Counted from the stretch's first letter, positions 1 to 8,984 are shown. The stretch is 64,000 nucleotides of DNA from Candidatus Thiodiazotropha sp. CDECU1 (GCF_963455295.1 NZ_OY734020.1:2666001-2730000); one strand, 5' to 3'. The notes: a model not told the origin generated them from the sequence alone. Translations and numbers: made by a program.

Positions 1-784
1 AAGTAATCAATCCTTCATGTTTGCCTTTGCGCATTGAGATGCCCCAGGGCTCATAAATGATCATGCCTGCATACAGCGGGTTGGTCAGGATCGCCCTGGC
101 CCTGGTATTGCCGATCCTGCCGCTCGCCTGTTTGGGAAACTCCGGGGTGGCTTCGAGAAAATAGCGAACCTCACGCGCCGTTTGAAACCGCCCCGTTGCA
201 AACCCTTCCAGAACCTCCACAAGAACGGACGCCGCAGGCTCGTCCCTGACCAGGATTTTGCCGTGCTCTTTCGACCTGGTGTATTTGTAGCCAACCGGCG
301 CGATAAAGGCGTGATACCCTGCCTCAAGCCGCGCTTTGGTTTTCTGGCGGGTCTGGCGGCCAATCTGCTTGCGTTCCAACTGGCCCTGCGCCGCGAACAA
401 CGTCTCCATGAACTCGCCTTCCGGCGTATCGTCAAAACGGTAGTTGAGGCATTCCAGCCGCGCCCCGAAATTTTTCATCGCGTGGCGCAATTGCCAGTGA
501 AACATGGTGTCGCGGGCCAGCCGTTTGAGGTCGTCAAAAACCACGACATAGGGCGTGCGCCTGTTTTTCTCCAGGTAGTTCAGCAGCGCCATCATGCCGG
601 GACGCTTGGCGAAATCTCCCCCGCCCGATACATCGTCCTGAAAAACTTTTTCAACCACGTACTGATGCTCTGCAGCATACTGACGGCACCGAAACTCCTG
701 GCTCTCAAGGCCTGACCCTTCAACCTTTTGCTTGGTGTCCGAGACTCTACAATAAATGAGGCATTTTTCAGGCGTTTCACTCAT
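1..784 (-). CDS. Large serine recombinase, 3' end beyond the left edge
   Basis: Site-specific DNA recombinase of the resolvase/invertase family, probably the integrase of the mobile element. I translated the minus strand from the ATG at 782-784 and the frame stays open to base 2. The N-terminus MSETPEKCLIYCRVSD has the family motif with the likely nucleophile Ser15. It is followed by the catalytic-domain helix rich in Q/E and the FDDLKRLARD-type stretch, then a recombinase domain with the usual ARAILTNPLYAG segment near residue 235. The C-terminal zinc-ribbon and coiled-coil part would lie outside the window. The start overlaps the stop of the upstream gene by 8 bp, so it is the last visible gene of a coupled operon. 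The family assignment is firm. The role as integrase of this element is inference. Confidence 0.9.
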   Translation of the reverse strand, partial: MSETPEKCLIYCRVSDTKQKVEGSGLESQEFRCRQYAAEHQYVVEKVFQDDVSGGGDFAKRPGMMALLNYLEKNRRTPYVVVFDDLKRLARDTMFHWQLRHAMKNFGARLECLNYRFDDTPEGEFMETLFAAQGQLERKQIGRQTRQKTKARLEAGYHAFIAPVGYKYTRSKEHGKILVRDEPAASVLVEVLEGFATGRFQTAREVRYFLEATPEFPKQASGRIGNTRARAILTNPLYAGMIIYEPWGISMRKGKHEGLIT

Positions 785-1103
785 CACTCTTCCTTTCCCT
801 TTCATTGACATCGCTCATTTCGACATCCTTTGTCTCTACCAGTTTTACCGAATCCCGTGAAGCCTTTTCATCTTCCGGCGCAACAAACAACTGCACGGAA
901 TCCAGGCCAAAGCCAATCTCGACAAAGGTGTAAAGGATATTCCAGAGCGCTTCCAGAAGTTCGTTTTCCTGCTCCCGGCTCAATCCGAACTCTTCGAGAT
1001 GCTCCCGGTATTGCTCCGGGTCGAGCGTAAGGGGAGGCAGCGCGCCATCCTCTACCGGGAGGGTCCTGTTCGTTTTATCTGAATCGGGGGATCGGTCTTT
1101 CAT
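777..1103 (-). CDS. Small acidic hypothetical protein coupled to the recombinase
   Basis: A 108-aa acidic protein of unknown function. The start was chosen at the ATG of 1101-1103 because it forms an ATGA overlap with the stop of the upstream gene. The downstream end overlaps the recombinase start by 8 bp. The middle (about residues 35-80) reads as helical, with LTLDPEQYREHLEEFGLSRE followed by a hydrophobic helix. The C-terminus is charged and rich in Glu, Lys and Asp. Small acidic proteins beside large serine recombinases are common on phages and integrative elements, and a role as recombination accessory factor is possible, but nothing in the sequence proves it. Confidence 0.7.
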   Translation of the reverse strand: MKDRSPDSDKTNRTLPVEDGALPPLTLDPEQYREHLEEFGLSREQENELLEALWNILYTFVEIGFGLDSVQLFVAPEDEKASRDSVKLVETKDVEMSDVNERERKSDE

Positions 1104-1540
1104 GGCCCTGTCTCCGTTTGTTTTGTTGCCTTGTTTTCTCGCCTGTCGCCGGAGCCCTGCCGCTCCCGCCCCTTGTGCGTGCCACAATCATGTTTGTGCG
1201 CCTGATATTCATGCTCGACGCCGTTGACGACCCGGTTGCGCTCAAAGGCAAAGGAAAACGCGGGATTCCCCTGGCAGACACGCAGCCAGGCGTCATAGCT
1301 TGCCGCTAGTTCGCCAAAGGCGCTGGCCCGGTGTTCCACCAGCCAATGCGCCAGGCTTTGCGCACTTGCCATGACCGGGGAGATCGGCGTGCCAGGCGTG
1401 GTCGTTTCGTACATCTGGTAGTGCGTGGCCACTCCGGGTTTCCAGTCCGGCATCTGCCCGCCAAAGAGTGGCTGGAATTTCCCATCTTCACCGACAGGAT
1501 GCTGCCAGTCGGCGGCTACGCGTCTTACTTCCCGTCCCAT
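1100..1540 (-). CDS. Hypothetical phage/plasmid-type protein
   Basis: A 146-aa protein of unknown function. It opens with MGREVRRVAADWQHP, an N-terminal signature I associate with phage- and plasmid-borne proteins of unknown role. The body is rich in aromatic residues and the tail is strongly basic and polar. The ATG at 1540 is preceded by a good ribosome-binding site (AAAGGAG). The stop overlaps the next start as ATGA, so it leads the three-gene operon that ends in the serine recombinase. The 217 bp upstream (1541-1757), an AT-rich stretch after the methyltransferase stop, probably holds the promoter. Confidence 0.7.
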   Translation of the reverse strand: MGREVRRVAADWQHPVGEDGKFQPLFGGQMPDWKPGVATHYQMYETTTPGTPISPVMASAQSLAHWLVEHRASAFGELAASYDAWLRVCQGNPAFSFAFERNRVVNGVEHEYQAHKHDCGTHKGRERQGSGDRRENKATKQTETGP

Positions 1541-1757
1541 ACGTATTGCTCCTTTTGGTTGTTGCCCCGTTCAACTGCTCTGTGCCTAGAGCTTGTTGTG
1601 TCCTGGTCTGTGGTGGGTTGTGTGTTCATAACGCTCCTTCTAACTCTCTGTTTCGTGTTTTTTCTCTTCTATAAAGTGAACAAAAGGAGAACATGTAACA
1701 TAACGTCGCATCATCACCTAGAAAAACAAAGACAATGCATGCTCCCGAATTCACAGG

Positions 1758-2420
1758 TCAGTCTGCACATTGCCGCAGGACATGATTGCGATTGGCTTGG
1801 TACACGGCCCTCGCAAATCCGGGCGGTGTTTCGCTTCTCAGGTCAGCCCGTTTTGGTGACGGAGGCATTGTCCAGATTTTTGCTTCGACACCTTCCGGCT
1901 TTTGGGTAAGGAGCGGTTGAGGCATCCGAAACCCGTTGCCTGTCCAAAGGCAGGTCTTCTTTGTCCACAGGTCGCCGAAGTGCCAGGGCTGGAAAATATG
2001 ATTCGGTTTACCCATGTGGTCGCTGAACTTGCCGACAGGGTTTTCTATCATGTAGGGTGCGCCGCTCCAGGTGGCGGCCTGTTCGCAGGCACTGAACAGT
2101 TCCAATGCATCACGCAGGAGGTAATTGCCTTTCTTCCTGAAATCCCGCGCCCCGCTAACGGCAACGTGGGTACAGGGCGGAAAGGCAAAGACAATCCCGA
2201 TGCGCCCACGGATGGATTCCGGTGGACTCCATCCGCGCACATCGCCCCATACGTAATGGATGTTTCCTTCGGTGCGGTCCTTGCGGATACTGTGCTGAAC
2301 GTCAATGCAATAACACGCGTACCCGGCCAGCGCCCAGGGGCGCACCATGTTGCCGGTGCGGTCACACAGAGAAACCACAACGGGTTTGTCAGTGCCTTTG
2401 TTGGTGGATATCTTTTTCAC
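1758..2420 (-). CDS. Phage-type DNA cytosine methyltransferase-like protein
   Basis: A predicted SAM-dependent DNA (cytosine-5) methyltransferase, 220 aa, shorter than classical m5C enzymes. Motif I is seen as SLCDRTGNM near residue 17. The catalytic loop reads FAFPPCTHVAVSG, with the nucleophile candidate Cys83 of the PPC motif. A conserved IENPVGK segment follows. Short one-domain enzymes of this kind are frequent on phages and conjugative elements, where they protect the element from host restriction. The start is a GTG at 2418-2420 whose last bases overlap the TGA of the upstream gene (GTGA), with GGGAGG upstream. No cognate nuclease is nearby, so it looks like an orphan modification enzyme. 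Confidence 0.8.
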   Translation of the reverse strand: MKKISTNKGTDKPVVVSLCDRTGNMVRPWALAGYACYCIDVQHSIRKDRTEGNIHYVWGDVRGWSPPESIRGRIGIVFAFPPCTHVAVSGARDFRKKGNYLLRDALELFSACEQAATWSGAPYMIENPVGKFSDHMGKPNHIFQPWHFGDLWTKKTCLWTGNGFRMPQPLLTQKPEGVEAKIWTMPPSPKRADLRSETPPGFARAVYQANRNHVLRQCAD

Positions 2421-2704
2421 CACCGCCCCACCTCCCGCAGGTCGATCAGGACCAGCAACGGGCATTCACTGCCACGGCGGTATGCCACGACACCGCGCGT
2501 ACCGAAGTATTCACATTTCAGGTAGATACGATGTTGACCAATTTCCCGGTAGCTGTACTCCCAGCGCAGATGCGGGCCGACGGGTGAAACGATGACAACC
2601 GCAAGCAGGAGCAACGGCCAGCGTTCTAACAATCCGGCAATGCCGCGAATAAAACGCGCAAGCACTTGTTTCCAGCGCAGCCGCGTTGGCTTGTAGTGCT
2701 TCAT
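2417..2704 (-). CDS. Small membrane protein downstream of the coupling protein
   Basis: A 95-aa protein of unknown function, probably in the inner membrane. A basic N-terminus (MKHYKPTRLRWKQ) precedes one hydrophobic segment around residues 25-45 (WPLLLLAVVIVSPVG). A polar C-terminal domain carries a Tyr/Cys-containing stretch. The start at 2704 was chosen for its ATGA overlap with the stop of the coupling-protein gene. The 3' end overlaps the methyltransferase start. Its place inside the transfer operon suggests an accessory role in conjugation, but there is no recognisable domain. Confidence 0.65.
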   Translation of the reverse strand: MKHYKPTRLRWKQVLARFIRGIAGLLERWPLLLLAVVIVSPVGPHLRWEYSYREIGQHRIYLKCEYFGTRGVVAYRRGSECPLLVLIDLREVGRW

Positions 2705-4455
2705 CTTGCCCACCATTTACGCAGCCTGAGCTTCACTCTTTTGAGAAACGGCTTGCCATGAAACGGATTGATCCCGGCCTGTTTGCGCCAGGGATGGACT
2801 TCCGCGTAAGAGATCGGCTCGATTAAAGCGGGCAGGCAGCGCCGAATGAAAAGCAGGCCGTGCTGACTCCGGCGCACTTCATCCGCTGTCATGAGTGCTC
2901 TTCCAGCCTCACCCGTGTTTTCCTGCACGCCCTGTTCATTCGGAGACAGTCCTGCGCTCATGATGCTTTGCTCGCCGAGCAACTGGCTTATCATCGTCAG
3001 CGTTCTAGGGGAGCGCTGTCCCGGCAGGAACTGCTTGATTTCGGTTTCGGAAAGCAGCGTCTCTACGGCTGTTCTGCCGTAGGTATTCTCGAAGGCGGAT
3101 ATATCCTGCAAAAACAGATGCAGGCGCAGCCCGTAGGATCGCCCCCAGGTCAGCAGGCTGATAAGGCTGTGAATCTTGTAATTCGTCCCCTCGTCCATAA
3201 TGAAATAAACAGGCACGATCTTGTTGGGATTGCGTTTGATGGCCGTCATCGCGCACCATTGCATGAGGCCGATATAGCTCTTATAGGCTTCCATACGGCT
3301 GGCGTCGGCGACGATAAAAAGGCTTGTTATCTTGTCCTTCGATTTGAGATCGTTCATATCGAAGGTGGAGCGGCGCATGGCTGGCGCAAGCCGACCAAAG
3401 GCGAAGGGCGCGAGCGCCTGCTGCGCACCGCTGATGAAAGAATTGAATGTGCGGCTTTCGCCATTGCTCATGAGGGCGAGCAGGCTTCTTGCCTGCGCCC
3501 GCACCCACTGGATAAACTCGGAAAGGTCCGCTGCGTCATGGGTTTTCGCCCATGTGCAGTTTTCAATGGGCATCGGGCCATCGGGTCTCTCATTGCCTTC
3601 CGCGTCAACACCGACCACCCAGCGCAAGTTCGTTTCAAGCGCATCCCTGTCTTCAATCGGTAAGGCGACAGAAGATAACGTGGCGTCGCGGCCCTCGATC
3701 ATGGTCTGGAGGATCATGGCCATGCTCATGCATTTGCGTGAGCCTTCACGCCAGTAGGTGTTTTCGCCGTCACTTTGCGCAGGTTCAGGCAAAATCTGAG
3801 CGCTTTGTTCCCGAAGATCGTCTGGAACATCACGCAGCCCGCCGGGTCGTTCGAGATCGTCCACGATGATGTCGAGCGGGTTATAGCAGTCCCCGCTGCC
3901 GATAATCTCCTCCCACAGCCCGCCGGGATTCAGAACCCGAACCGTTTCACCGCGCTTTTCCAGCGCGTCTTTCAGGACGCAGACCAACTCGCCTTTGAAA
4001 TCGCTAAAGACTTTCGAGGCCCTGATAGAAAGGCCATTCGTGATAACGCTGTATATGCCTTTACCGGAACCCGCAGGCGCAACTGTCAAAGCATTGGAGG
4101 CGTAGTCGCTGAATATCGGTGTTTTCTTGCCCGATGCCATCCTGCCCCAGAACGGCCCGGACTGCGCACGGCTTAGCTCCTTTCGGATGTCCTTATCTTT
4201 GGCCCAGATGGCCGTGCCGTCCTTGCCCGTAGCCTGATGCGCACTGGCCCATTCCAGATAACGGGCCAGCAATCCCAGGCTTTCGATGACAAGGCGCAGG
4301 CCAGCCAGCGCTGTGCAGCCATAGAGCATTGCGGTGAGCCATTGAAGATCACCGCCCACATACAAAGGCCCCACCTGGAAACAGCCCCAGACCAAAAGGC
4401 CAGAGACGATGACCAGGCTGGGGAAATGCACGCTGTTTTGCTCAGGACGGCTCAT
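2701..4455 (-). CDS. Type IV secretion coupling protein (VirD4/TraG/TraD-like)
   Basis: An inner-membrane ATPase that brings relaxase-bound DNA to a type IV secretion channel. The 584-aa protein has two N-terminal membrane segments (about residues 12-30 and 40-65), a Walker A APAGSGKG at about 126-133 and a Walker B hydrophobic strand ending in MDEGTN (Asp421-Glu422). The spacing and the overall length fit the VirD4/TraG family. I placed the start at the ATG of 4453-4455, two bases after the upstream stop, rather than at the longer upstream Met. It sits in a minus-strand operon with two membrane proteins. The relaxase it would serve is 25 kb away at 29.4-30.7 kb. Confidence 0.9.
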   Translation of the reverse strand: MSRPEQNSVHFPSLVIVSGLLVWGCFQVGPLYVGGDLQWLTAMLYGCTALAGLRLVIESLGLLARYLEWASAHQATGKDGTAIWAKDKDIRKELSRAQSGPFWGRMASGKKTPIFSDYASNALTVAPAGSGKGIYSVITNGLSIRASKVFSDFKGELVCVLKDALEKRGETVRVLNPGGLWEEIIGSGDCYNPLDIIVDDLERPGGLRDVPDDLREQSAQILPEPAQSDGENTYWREGSRKCMSMAMILQTMIEGRDATLSSVALPIEDRDALETNLRWVVGVDAEGNERPDGPMPIENCTWAKTHDAADLSEFIQWVRAQARSLLALMSNGESRTFNSFISGAQQALAPFAFGRLAPAMRRSTFDMNDLKSKDKITSLFIVADASRMEAYKSYIGLMQWCAMTAIKRNPNKIVPVYFIMDEGTNYKIHSLISLLTWGRSYGLRLHLFLQDISAFENTYGRTAVETLLSETEIKQFLPGQRSPRTLTMISQLLGEQSIMSAGLSPNEQGVQENTGEAGRALMTADEVRRSQHGLLFIRRCLPALIEPISYAEVHPWRKQAGINPFHGKPFLKRVKLRLRKWWAR

Positions 4456-4457
4456 AT

Positions 4458-5312
4458 CTAATCTTCGATAAAGCCGTGACGGATGCGAACGAAGCCGGGG
4501 TTTGCTACGCCATTGGCGATCATATAATCGCGCCAGAACTTGCGAAGCTCCTCTTCGCCGTAGCAATACGCATACACATCATGCCCATAGCCTTGGCGCT
4601 GGATCATCAACACCTCAACGTCGATCCCTTCCAGGGATTCCGGTTTCAAGCGGCGATAGACCGGGCGCTTGGCGAAGACGGAAAACGGCGGCATATCGTT
4701 TCGCGTGCGGCAAAACTGCACGCTATCGCTGTTCTGGATCAGGTCGCTGACGACGATCAAGCGATCCCCATCGCGAAGCGGATGAAAGCGCCGGATGCTC
4801 TGGATCATCTCCAGGATTGGAGATTGGAACCGCTGCTGGCTTTCGGAATCCGGCGACAGCAACTCCGCGATGGCAGGCCCGAAGTTTTTCTCATAGAGCC
4901 GTTCCTTCTGCCGGGCCAAAAACCCGGACGTTGCGGCTTCGGCGTTGATGGCTTCCAGCTCACCCGGATGAGTGGCTTGCCCGCAGACGTGCAAGCGCGG
5001 TGTTGGAACAGAGCCGATCTGGTCCTCTGCCGTTGTAATGATGCTGAGCTTTTCATTGAAACCAAGATCGCTATAGAGCTTATCGAAATAGTGCCGTAAC
5101 GAGCGGGCTTGTTCCTCATTGAAGCGTGGCCCGCTGACATCGACCAAAACGACGGTCTGGCGCTGCCCGGCGCTTTCGAAGCACCCATATTCGTTGGCAG
5201 TCGCCTTGCCGTATGCCTGAAAGCCCATATAGCCCAGGCCAACGATGCAAGCACATAATGCACCACCCATACCCAGCAAAGCCGGGAGCTGTTTTCTCAG
5301 GCGTCTATTCAT
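4458..5312 (-). CDS. Membrane-anchored vWA-like protein of the transfer operon
   Basis: A 284-aa protein with one N-terminal membrane anchor (residues 10-32) and a periplasmic part. The segment TVVLVDVSGPRFNEEQ (around residue 53) looks like the first strand and metal-site loop of a von Willebrand A-type Rossmann fold, and RLIVVSDLIQNSD (around residue 185) looks like a later strand. The canonical DxSxS is only partly present (DVSGP), so the assignment is tentative. It overlaps its upstream neighbour as ATGA and precedes the coupling-protein gene by two bases, so it belongs to the conjugation operon. The exact function is unknown. Confidence 0.65.
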   Translation of the reverse strand: MNRRLRKQLPALLGMGGALCACIVGLGYMGFQAYGKATANEYGCFESAGQRQTVVLVDVSGPRFNEEQARSLRHYFDKLYSDLGFNEKLSIITTAEDQIGSVPTPRLHVCGQATHPGELEAINAEAATSGFLARQKERLYEKNFGPAIAELLSPDSESQQRFQSPILEMIQSIRRFHPLRDGDRLIVVSDLIQNSDSVQFCRTRNDMPPFSVFAKRPVYRRLKPESLEGIDVEVLMIQRQGYGHDVYAYCYGEEELRKFWRDYMIANGVANPGFVRIRHGFIED

Positions 5313-6580
5313 CGCATATCCTCCTTATCGTTTAACAGGGACTGGTAATGGCTGGTGATCTGCGCCAGCGCATCGGCTTTTTGGGCCGCAAAGTGCACCC
5401 GGCTGGCCTTTTCGTGCGAGTCTTTCGCGGCAACGGGAAGCGCGTCCGGCAGATAATCGTCGAACACCAGCAAATGGGTGAGGTCATTTTCGCTGACTGC
5501 CGAGCGGCGACCACGGGCGGCGCGGTGATGACTGGTCAAACGGGCGGCCTGCATGCGCATGGTGCTCTCAGCCTGCTTGACCGCCTCTTCCAGCTTGCGG
5601 GCTTCCGCACGACACGCTTTCACGGCGGCGTTATAGCGGACGATGCCCTGCACGCCGGACTTCGCAGCCTTTGCCGCATCGCGCTGCGCCTCGTCGAACC
5701 GCTCCTCGATCTGCTCCCGGAAATCCTCATACGCATCCACAACTTCATCACGCAGGGTTTGCAGGGCACGGGAGCGGGTCCCGTAACCGGGGTATGGATC
5801 GTCAAAGGAGAATTTGCCCTTGCGGTAGGCCAGAACGGACAGGCAGGCACCCGTCAACACCAGAAACAGGGACTCCGGCGTGGTCAGCACCAGCGCATAA
5901 CTGGAAACACTATGGTGAACGATATCGAGAGACTCAGTGGCCCGCACCAGACCAACCGTCATATGGAACCAGCCCAATATGCCGATCAGTCCGGCGAGCG
6001 CAATCCTGGCCCGCAGGCGGGGGATGGAAAAGGCCGGATCGCGTTCATCCTCGGCATTCTTCCCGTAATCCATCCAGCGCCCGATCAGATAGCCGCCCAG
6101 AGCGCTGACACTCACATTCGTAAGCGAAATCAGGACGCTTGTTTGCAGCGCAGCGAATGGTCCGGCGACCATATGCGCATTGGCGAAAAACGCGGCATTG
6201 GCAGCCGCCTCGACAAAGACGAGGAGCGACAGGACCATAGACGCGGTTGCGGCTTGCGGCTGCGCAGGAGCACGGGTCAAACCGTGGCGCAGGCGAAACG
6301 CCTCCAGGATTTGTGCAGCTCTGGCGCAAGTCTTGGACAGACCGGAAAGTGCTTCTCTGGCCTGAGCCAGCAGCGCCTCGATCACCGATGAAATATCGGT
6401 TCGTGGCGGCTCCTGCTCTTCGGCATCGGTACGCAGAGCCTCGGCCTTATCGCATGCCTCTTTATACTGCCCCCTGACCTGGATCAGGCGCTCCTCATGT
6501 TCCCGGCGCTGCTCATACAGCGCCGCGTCAATCGACTGCTCCCCCAGCCCCTGCGCGACCGCCCGGTCGAATTTGCTCAT
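5309..6580 (-). CDS. Coiled-coil multi-pass membrane protein, first gene of the transfer operon
   Basis: A 423-aa protein without a domain I can name. It has a charged helical N-terminal region (residues 1-100), then several hydrophobic segments between about 110 and 260 (for example SMVLSLLVFVEAAANAAFF and IALAGLIGILGWF), then a long charged coiled-coil region (about 275-370) and a C-terminal tail. It is the 5' gene of the run leading to the coupling protein, with an ATGA overlap downstream. A structural or gating role in DNA transfer is plausible from position only. An inverted repeat lies just upstream at 6614-6642. Confidence 0.7.
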   Translation of the reverse strand: MSKFDRAVAQGLGEQSIDAALYEQRREHEERLIQVRGQYKEACDKAEALRTDAEEQEPPRTDISSVIEALLAQAREALSGLSKTCARAAQILEAFRLRHGLTRAPAQPQAATASMVLSLLVFVEAAANAAFFANAHMVAGPFAALQTSVLISLTNVSVSALGGYLIGRWMDYGKNAEDERDPAFSIPRLRARIALAGLIGILGWFHMTVGLVRATESLDIVHHSVSSYALVLTTPESLFLVLTGACLSVLAYRKGKFSFDDPYPGYGTRSRALQTLRDEVVDAYEDFREQIEERFDEAQRDAAKAAKSGVQGIVRYNAAVKACRAEARKLEEAVKQAESTMRMQAARLTSHHRAARGRRSAVSENDLTHLLVFDDYLPDALPVAAKDSHEKASRVHFAAQKADALAQITSHYQSLLNDKEDMR

Positions 6581-6613
6581 CGCACTTCACCTTCTGTTTC
6601 CCGCTGTAGATAA

Positions 6614-6642
6614 GCCCCGTGTAGGGTGTTTAAACACGGGGC
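6614..6642. promoter_or_regulatory. Inverted repeat upstream of the transfer operon
   Basis: The arms GCCCCGTGT (6614-6622) and ACACGGGGC (6634-6642) are perfect 9-bp complements separated by 11 bp. The repeat sits 34 bp upstream of the first operon gene (start 6580) and has no T-tract on either side. It could be a repressor operator for the transfer operon or a stem-loop. An intrinsic terminator is less likely. Confidence 0.5.
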
Positions 6643-6709
6643 AAGTCCTCGTTCCACATGATCCCCAGTCTTCAGATAAGCTCTTTGGTGGTAGGCTTTA
6701 TTGGCGAAA

Positions 6710-6973
6710 TTAGTCATTCTTGTGCTCCATTTTCTGTTTAAGCTGCCGGATATAAGTGCTCTGTAGCCTGTTTTTGCGCCTGAGTTTTGCGAGTTGTTTG
6801 GTTATCAGTCGTTGCTGGCTGTACGCTTCGTATAAATCAATACTGAAATGCACAGTAAACGGGGCGGTTGTTATCGCCACGTCCCACTTGCCGAGATATA
6901 TGCAAAGTCCGAAGCCGAGGACCGATAGCACAAACATCAATGTCCGCAATATCAGTTGCATGGTCATTCCCAT
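6710..6973 (-). CDS. Small single-pass membrane protein
   Basis: An 87-aa protein of unknown function from the Met codon at 6973; starts at 6967 and 6961 are also possible, and GGGA lies ahead of 6961. A hydrophobic segment (about residues 5-25, LILRTLMFVLSVLGFGLCIYL) is followed by a mixed second segment and a very basic C-terminal helix (TKQLAKLRRKNRLQ...). It is separated from the transfer operon by the 6614 inverted repeat and is somewhat AT-rich. No family is recognised. Confidence 0.45.
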   Translation of the reverse strand: MGMTMQLILRTLMFVLSVLGFGLCIYLGKWDVAITTAPFTVHFSIDLYEAYSQQRLITKQLAKLRRKNRLQSTYIRQLKQKMEHKND

Positions 6974-7169
6974 CAAAATGTCGATGGCGGGATATTGGCA
7001 CGGTGAATCTTGACTGGATATTCCGCAGACTCTGACAGGTATGACAAAGTGTCTGACAGCTAGCAAAAGCCTGTAAAATGGGCTTGTGTATAGTGCTTGA
7101 CTTAATTATGAGAATTGCGATAGAACCAGACAGCAATAAATCATAGATCGCAGAAAGGACAGGCCTTAC

Positions 7170-7406
7170 GTGAGTGGTTTTTCGGAGGACGAAAGATCTG
7201 ATTTACTTTTAAAAGATGTCTCCCCCGTTTATCAGGATTTGCTTGAACGGATTAGAAAAAAGCATGGGTTCGATGACCTAACAAGCTGTTTTGAGGATTC
7301 AATATGGCGTATAGCGCAACAGGATTTAGAGGTATCGGAAATTGCACAGGCGTATCAGAAAGGTAAAGCATCTAGAAAGGAAGGCTCAGAACCAGAACTC
7401 GGTTAG
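7170..7406 (+). CDS. Small hypothetical protein, partner of the Nudix-like protein
   Basis: A 78-aa protein of unknown function, predicted mostly helical and acidic at the N-terminus. It starts with GTG at 7170 behind a purine-rich ribosome-binding site (AGAAAGGACAGG). It ends 9 bp before the next gene, so the two form a bicistronic unit. The sequence EDSIWRIAQQDLEVSEIAQ is helical, and the tail is Lys/Glu-rich. The AT-rich composition differs from the flanking transfer genes, which suggests a separately acquired cargo module. It could be a regulator, antitoxin or sensor subunit, but this is inference from layout. Confidence 0.6.
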   Translation: MSGFSEDERSDLLLKDVSPVYQDLLERIRKKHGFDDLTSCFEDSIWRIAQQDLEVSEIAQAYQKGKASRKEGSEPELG

Positions 7407-7415
7407 AATGCATTT

Positions 7416-8984
7416 ATGAAATCTTTAGACACAGCTAAAGATGTGGATGAACTACGCAGTAGCCACTCGTCCATATATTGTAAGAAACCGTACAATCAGC
7501 GAATTCAAAGTCAGCCGAGAGAGTTAGAGCGGAATTTTCCTGATCATGCCGATCTTTTGTACTCAATTTGTTTAGAGGCAACATATGCTGCTTTCAAGAG
7601 AAGAAATCATATCTGGATTGGAGGCCTCCTAAAATTTTTTATTGAAGAACTGGTAGAGGAAAAGAATAGAAAATCCTTATTTTCGACTCGTCTCAAAGAT
7701 AACCAATTAAATCGTGACACACTAAGAAGATTAAACAATCAGGGCGTAGGGGCACCGAGGTTGCTGGCCTTTCTGTGTGTTATTTCTGACCTCTGTGATG
7801 TTTCCTTAAAAAATTTGGTTGAGAGGTTTGTAAAATTCTGCCTGGAAAAGTATAGAGGGAAAGTTTTTACAAATAATCCGGCTTTTCATCGGGATAATAG
7901 AAAAATCTACGCTGCCAAACACTCTGATTTTCAAGGTGATGGTCGCTTGATCGCCATGGAAATAAAAAATCGGTGGGATAGACAGAATAGAAAAGACATT
8001 GTTGGAACTGATGTCAATCACAATCAGCTAACCCTATTCCTGGGGAAACGAGATACCTATGTTTGTATTATTGATGGTGATGGGGAATCAGAAATTGATC
8101 CCAATAACATTTTCTGCAAACTGACTCAGGAACCTGTAATACCACCAAGCGAACTCGAAGGCGATATCGCAAAAATTACTGAGGAAGCAGAAACTAATCC
8201 CGATGTTTGGAATGGAAAAACGATCCATGTTAAAGGTTTTACTGTAACACGCTCAAAAGTTTTGGAATATTCCAAGCTTCATCTTGAATTACAGATAGGC
8301 CAGTATTTTCATCATATGTCCGTCAATAGTAGATTGTTCAGGGAATATCGTGAACACGGGATGGATACTCCATTCAGAAAACGATTAACCAAAGGTTTTG
8401 ATGAATGGAGAACACGGGCATTTACATATGGCATCAACGTCCTTTACATAGGGCTGTTTGTGTTAACAAAAGAAAATAATGATAAAAAGGTCATTTTTGC
8501 AAGGCGATCAAAGAAAGCTGGAATAGACCCCGGCGTAATATGTTACACCGTGAATGAGAATATGCATCCTGAGAAAGATGTAGACCATGTGAATGCAGGC
8601 ATGCTAAGTGTGAATCGCCTACTTGAACGCAGCCTACCTGAAGAACTAGGTTGGAAGGATTCTGATCATCACAAGAAGCACGACACAAAGCTACTGGTAT
8701 TTAACGTGAATCTTGGTGGTATAACGTATGGACTTATGGGATATACACAATTACCGATAACGTATTCGGAATTTCAAAAGATGTTTGCTGCAAATGCCAA
8801 AGATCGAATGGAGGTAGAAGGATTTATTGCCGTCGATTGTGAGTTGGGGGCACTCTGCGAGTTTGTTCACGAAAATAATTTATACGATCACACGGGTATG
8901 GGCGTATTTTATTTACTGCGTAACCAGGGGTATACCACTCGTGAGATAAATGACTGTTTTTTTCAGCTACAGGAAAATGCGTAA
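7416..8984 (+). CDS. Large protein with a Nudix-like C-terminal domain
   Basis: A 522-aa protein I cannot assign with certainty. The C-terminal half (about 340-480) resembles a Nudix fold: a strand VLYIGLFVLTK, an FARRSKKAGIDPG segment, and RLLERSLPEELGW at 401-413. The last matches the Nudix helix R-x-L-x-E-E-x-G, but with Ser in place of the first catalytic Glu. The N-terminal half (about 40-160) is helical. The middle has mixed alpha/beta character with a MEIKNRWDRQN segment. Degenerate Nudix-like domains act as ligand sensors in some bacterial conflict systems, so a nucleotide-signal or defence role is possible. Base composition is clearly AT-richer than the surrounding element. It probably shares a transcript with the 78-aa gene 9 bp upstream. 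Confidence 0.6.
   Translation: MKSLDTAKDVDELRSSHSSIYCKKPYNQRIQSQPRELERNFPDHADLLYSICLEATYAAFKRRNHIWIGGLLKFFIEELVEEKNRKSLFSTRLKDNQLNRDTLRRLNNQGVGAPRLLAFLCVISDLCDVSLKNLVERFVKFCLEKYRGKVFTNNPAFHRDNRKIYAAKHSDFQGDGRLIAMEIKNRWDRQNRKDIVGTDVNHNQLTLFLGKRDTYVCIIDGDGESEIDPNNIFCKLTQEPVIPPSELEGDIAKITEEAETNPDVWNGKTIHVKGFTVTRSKVLEYSKLHLELQIGQYFHHMSVNSRLFREYREHGMDTPFRKRLTKGFDEWRTRAFTYGINVLYIGLFVLTKENNDKKVIFARRSKKAGIDPGVICYTVNENMHPEKDVDHVNAGMLSVNRLLERSLPEELGWKDSDHHKKHDTKLLVFNVNLGGITYGLMGYTQLPITYSEFQKMFAANAKDRMEVEGFIAVDCELGALCEFVHENNLYDHTGMGVFYLLRNQGYTTREINDCFFQLQENA

Noticed and set aside
85..435. A 116-codon minus-strand frame rich in Arg and Ser
   Set aside because: It is out of frame with the serine recombinase, whose own frame is open through the same region.
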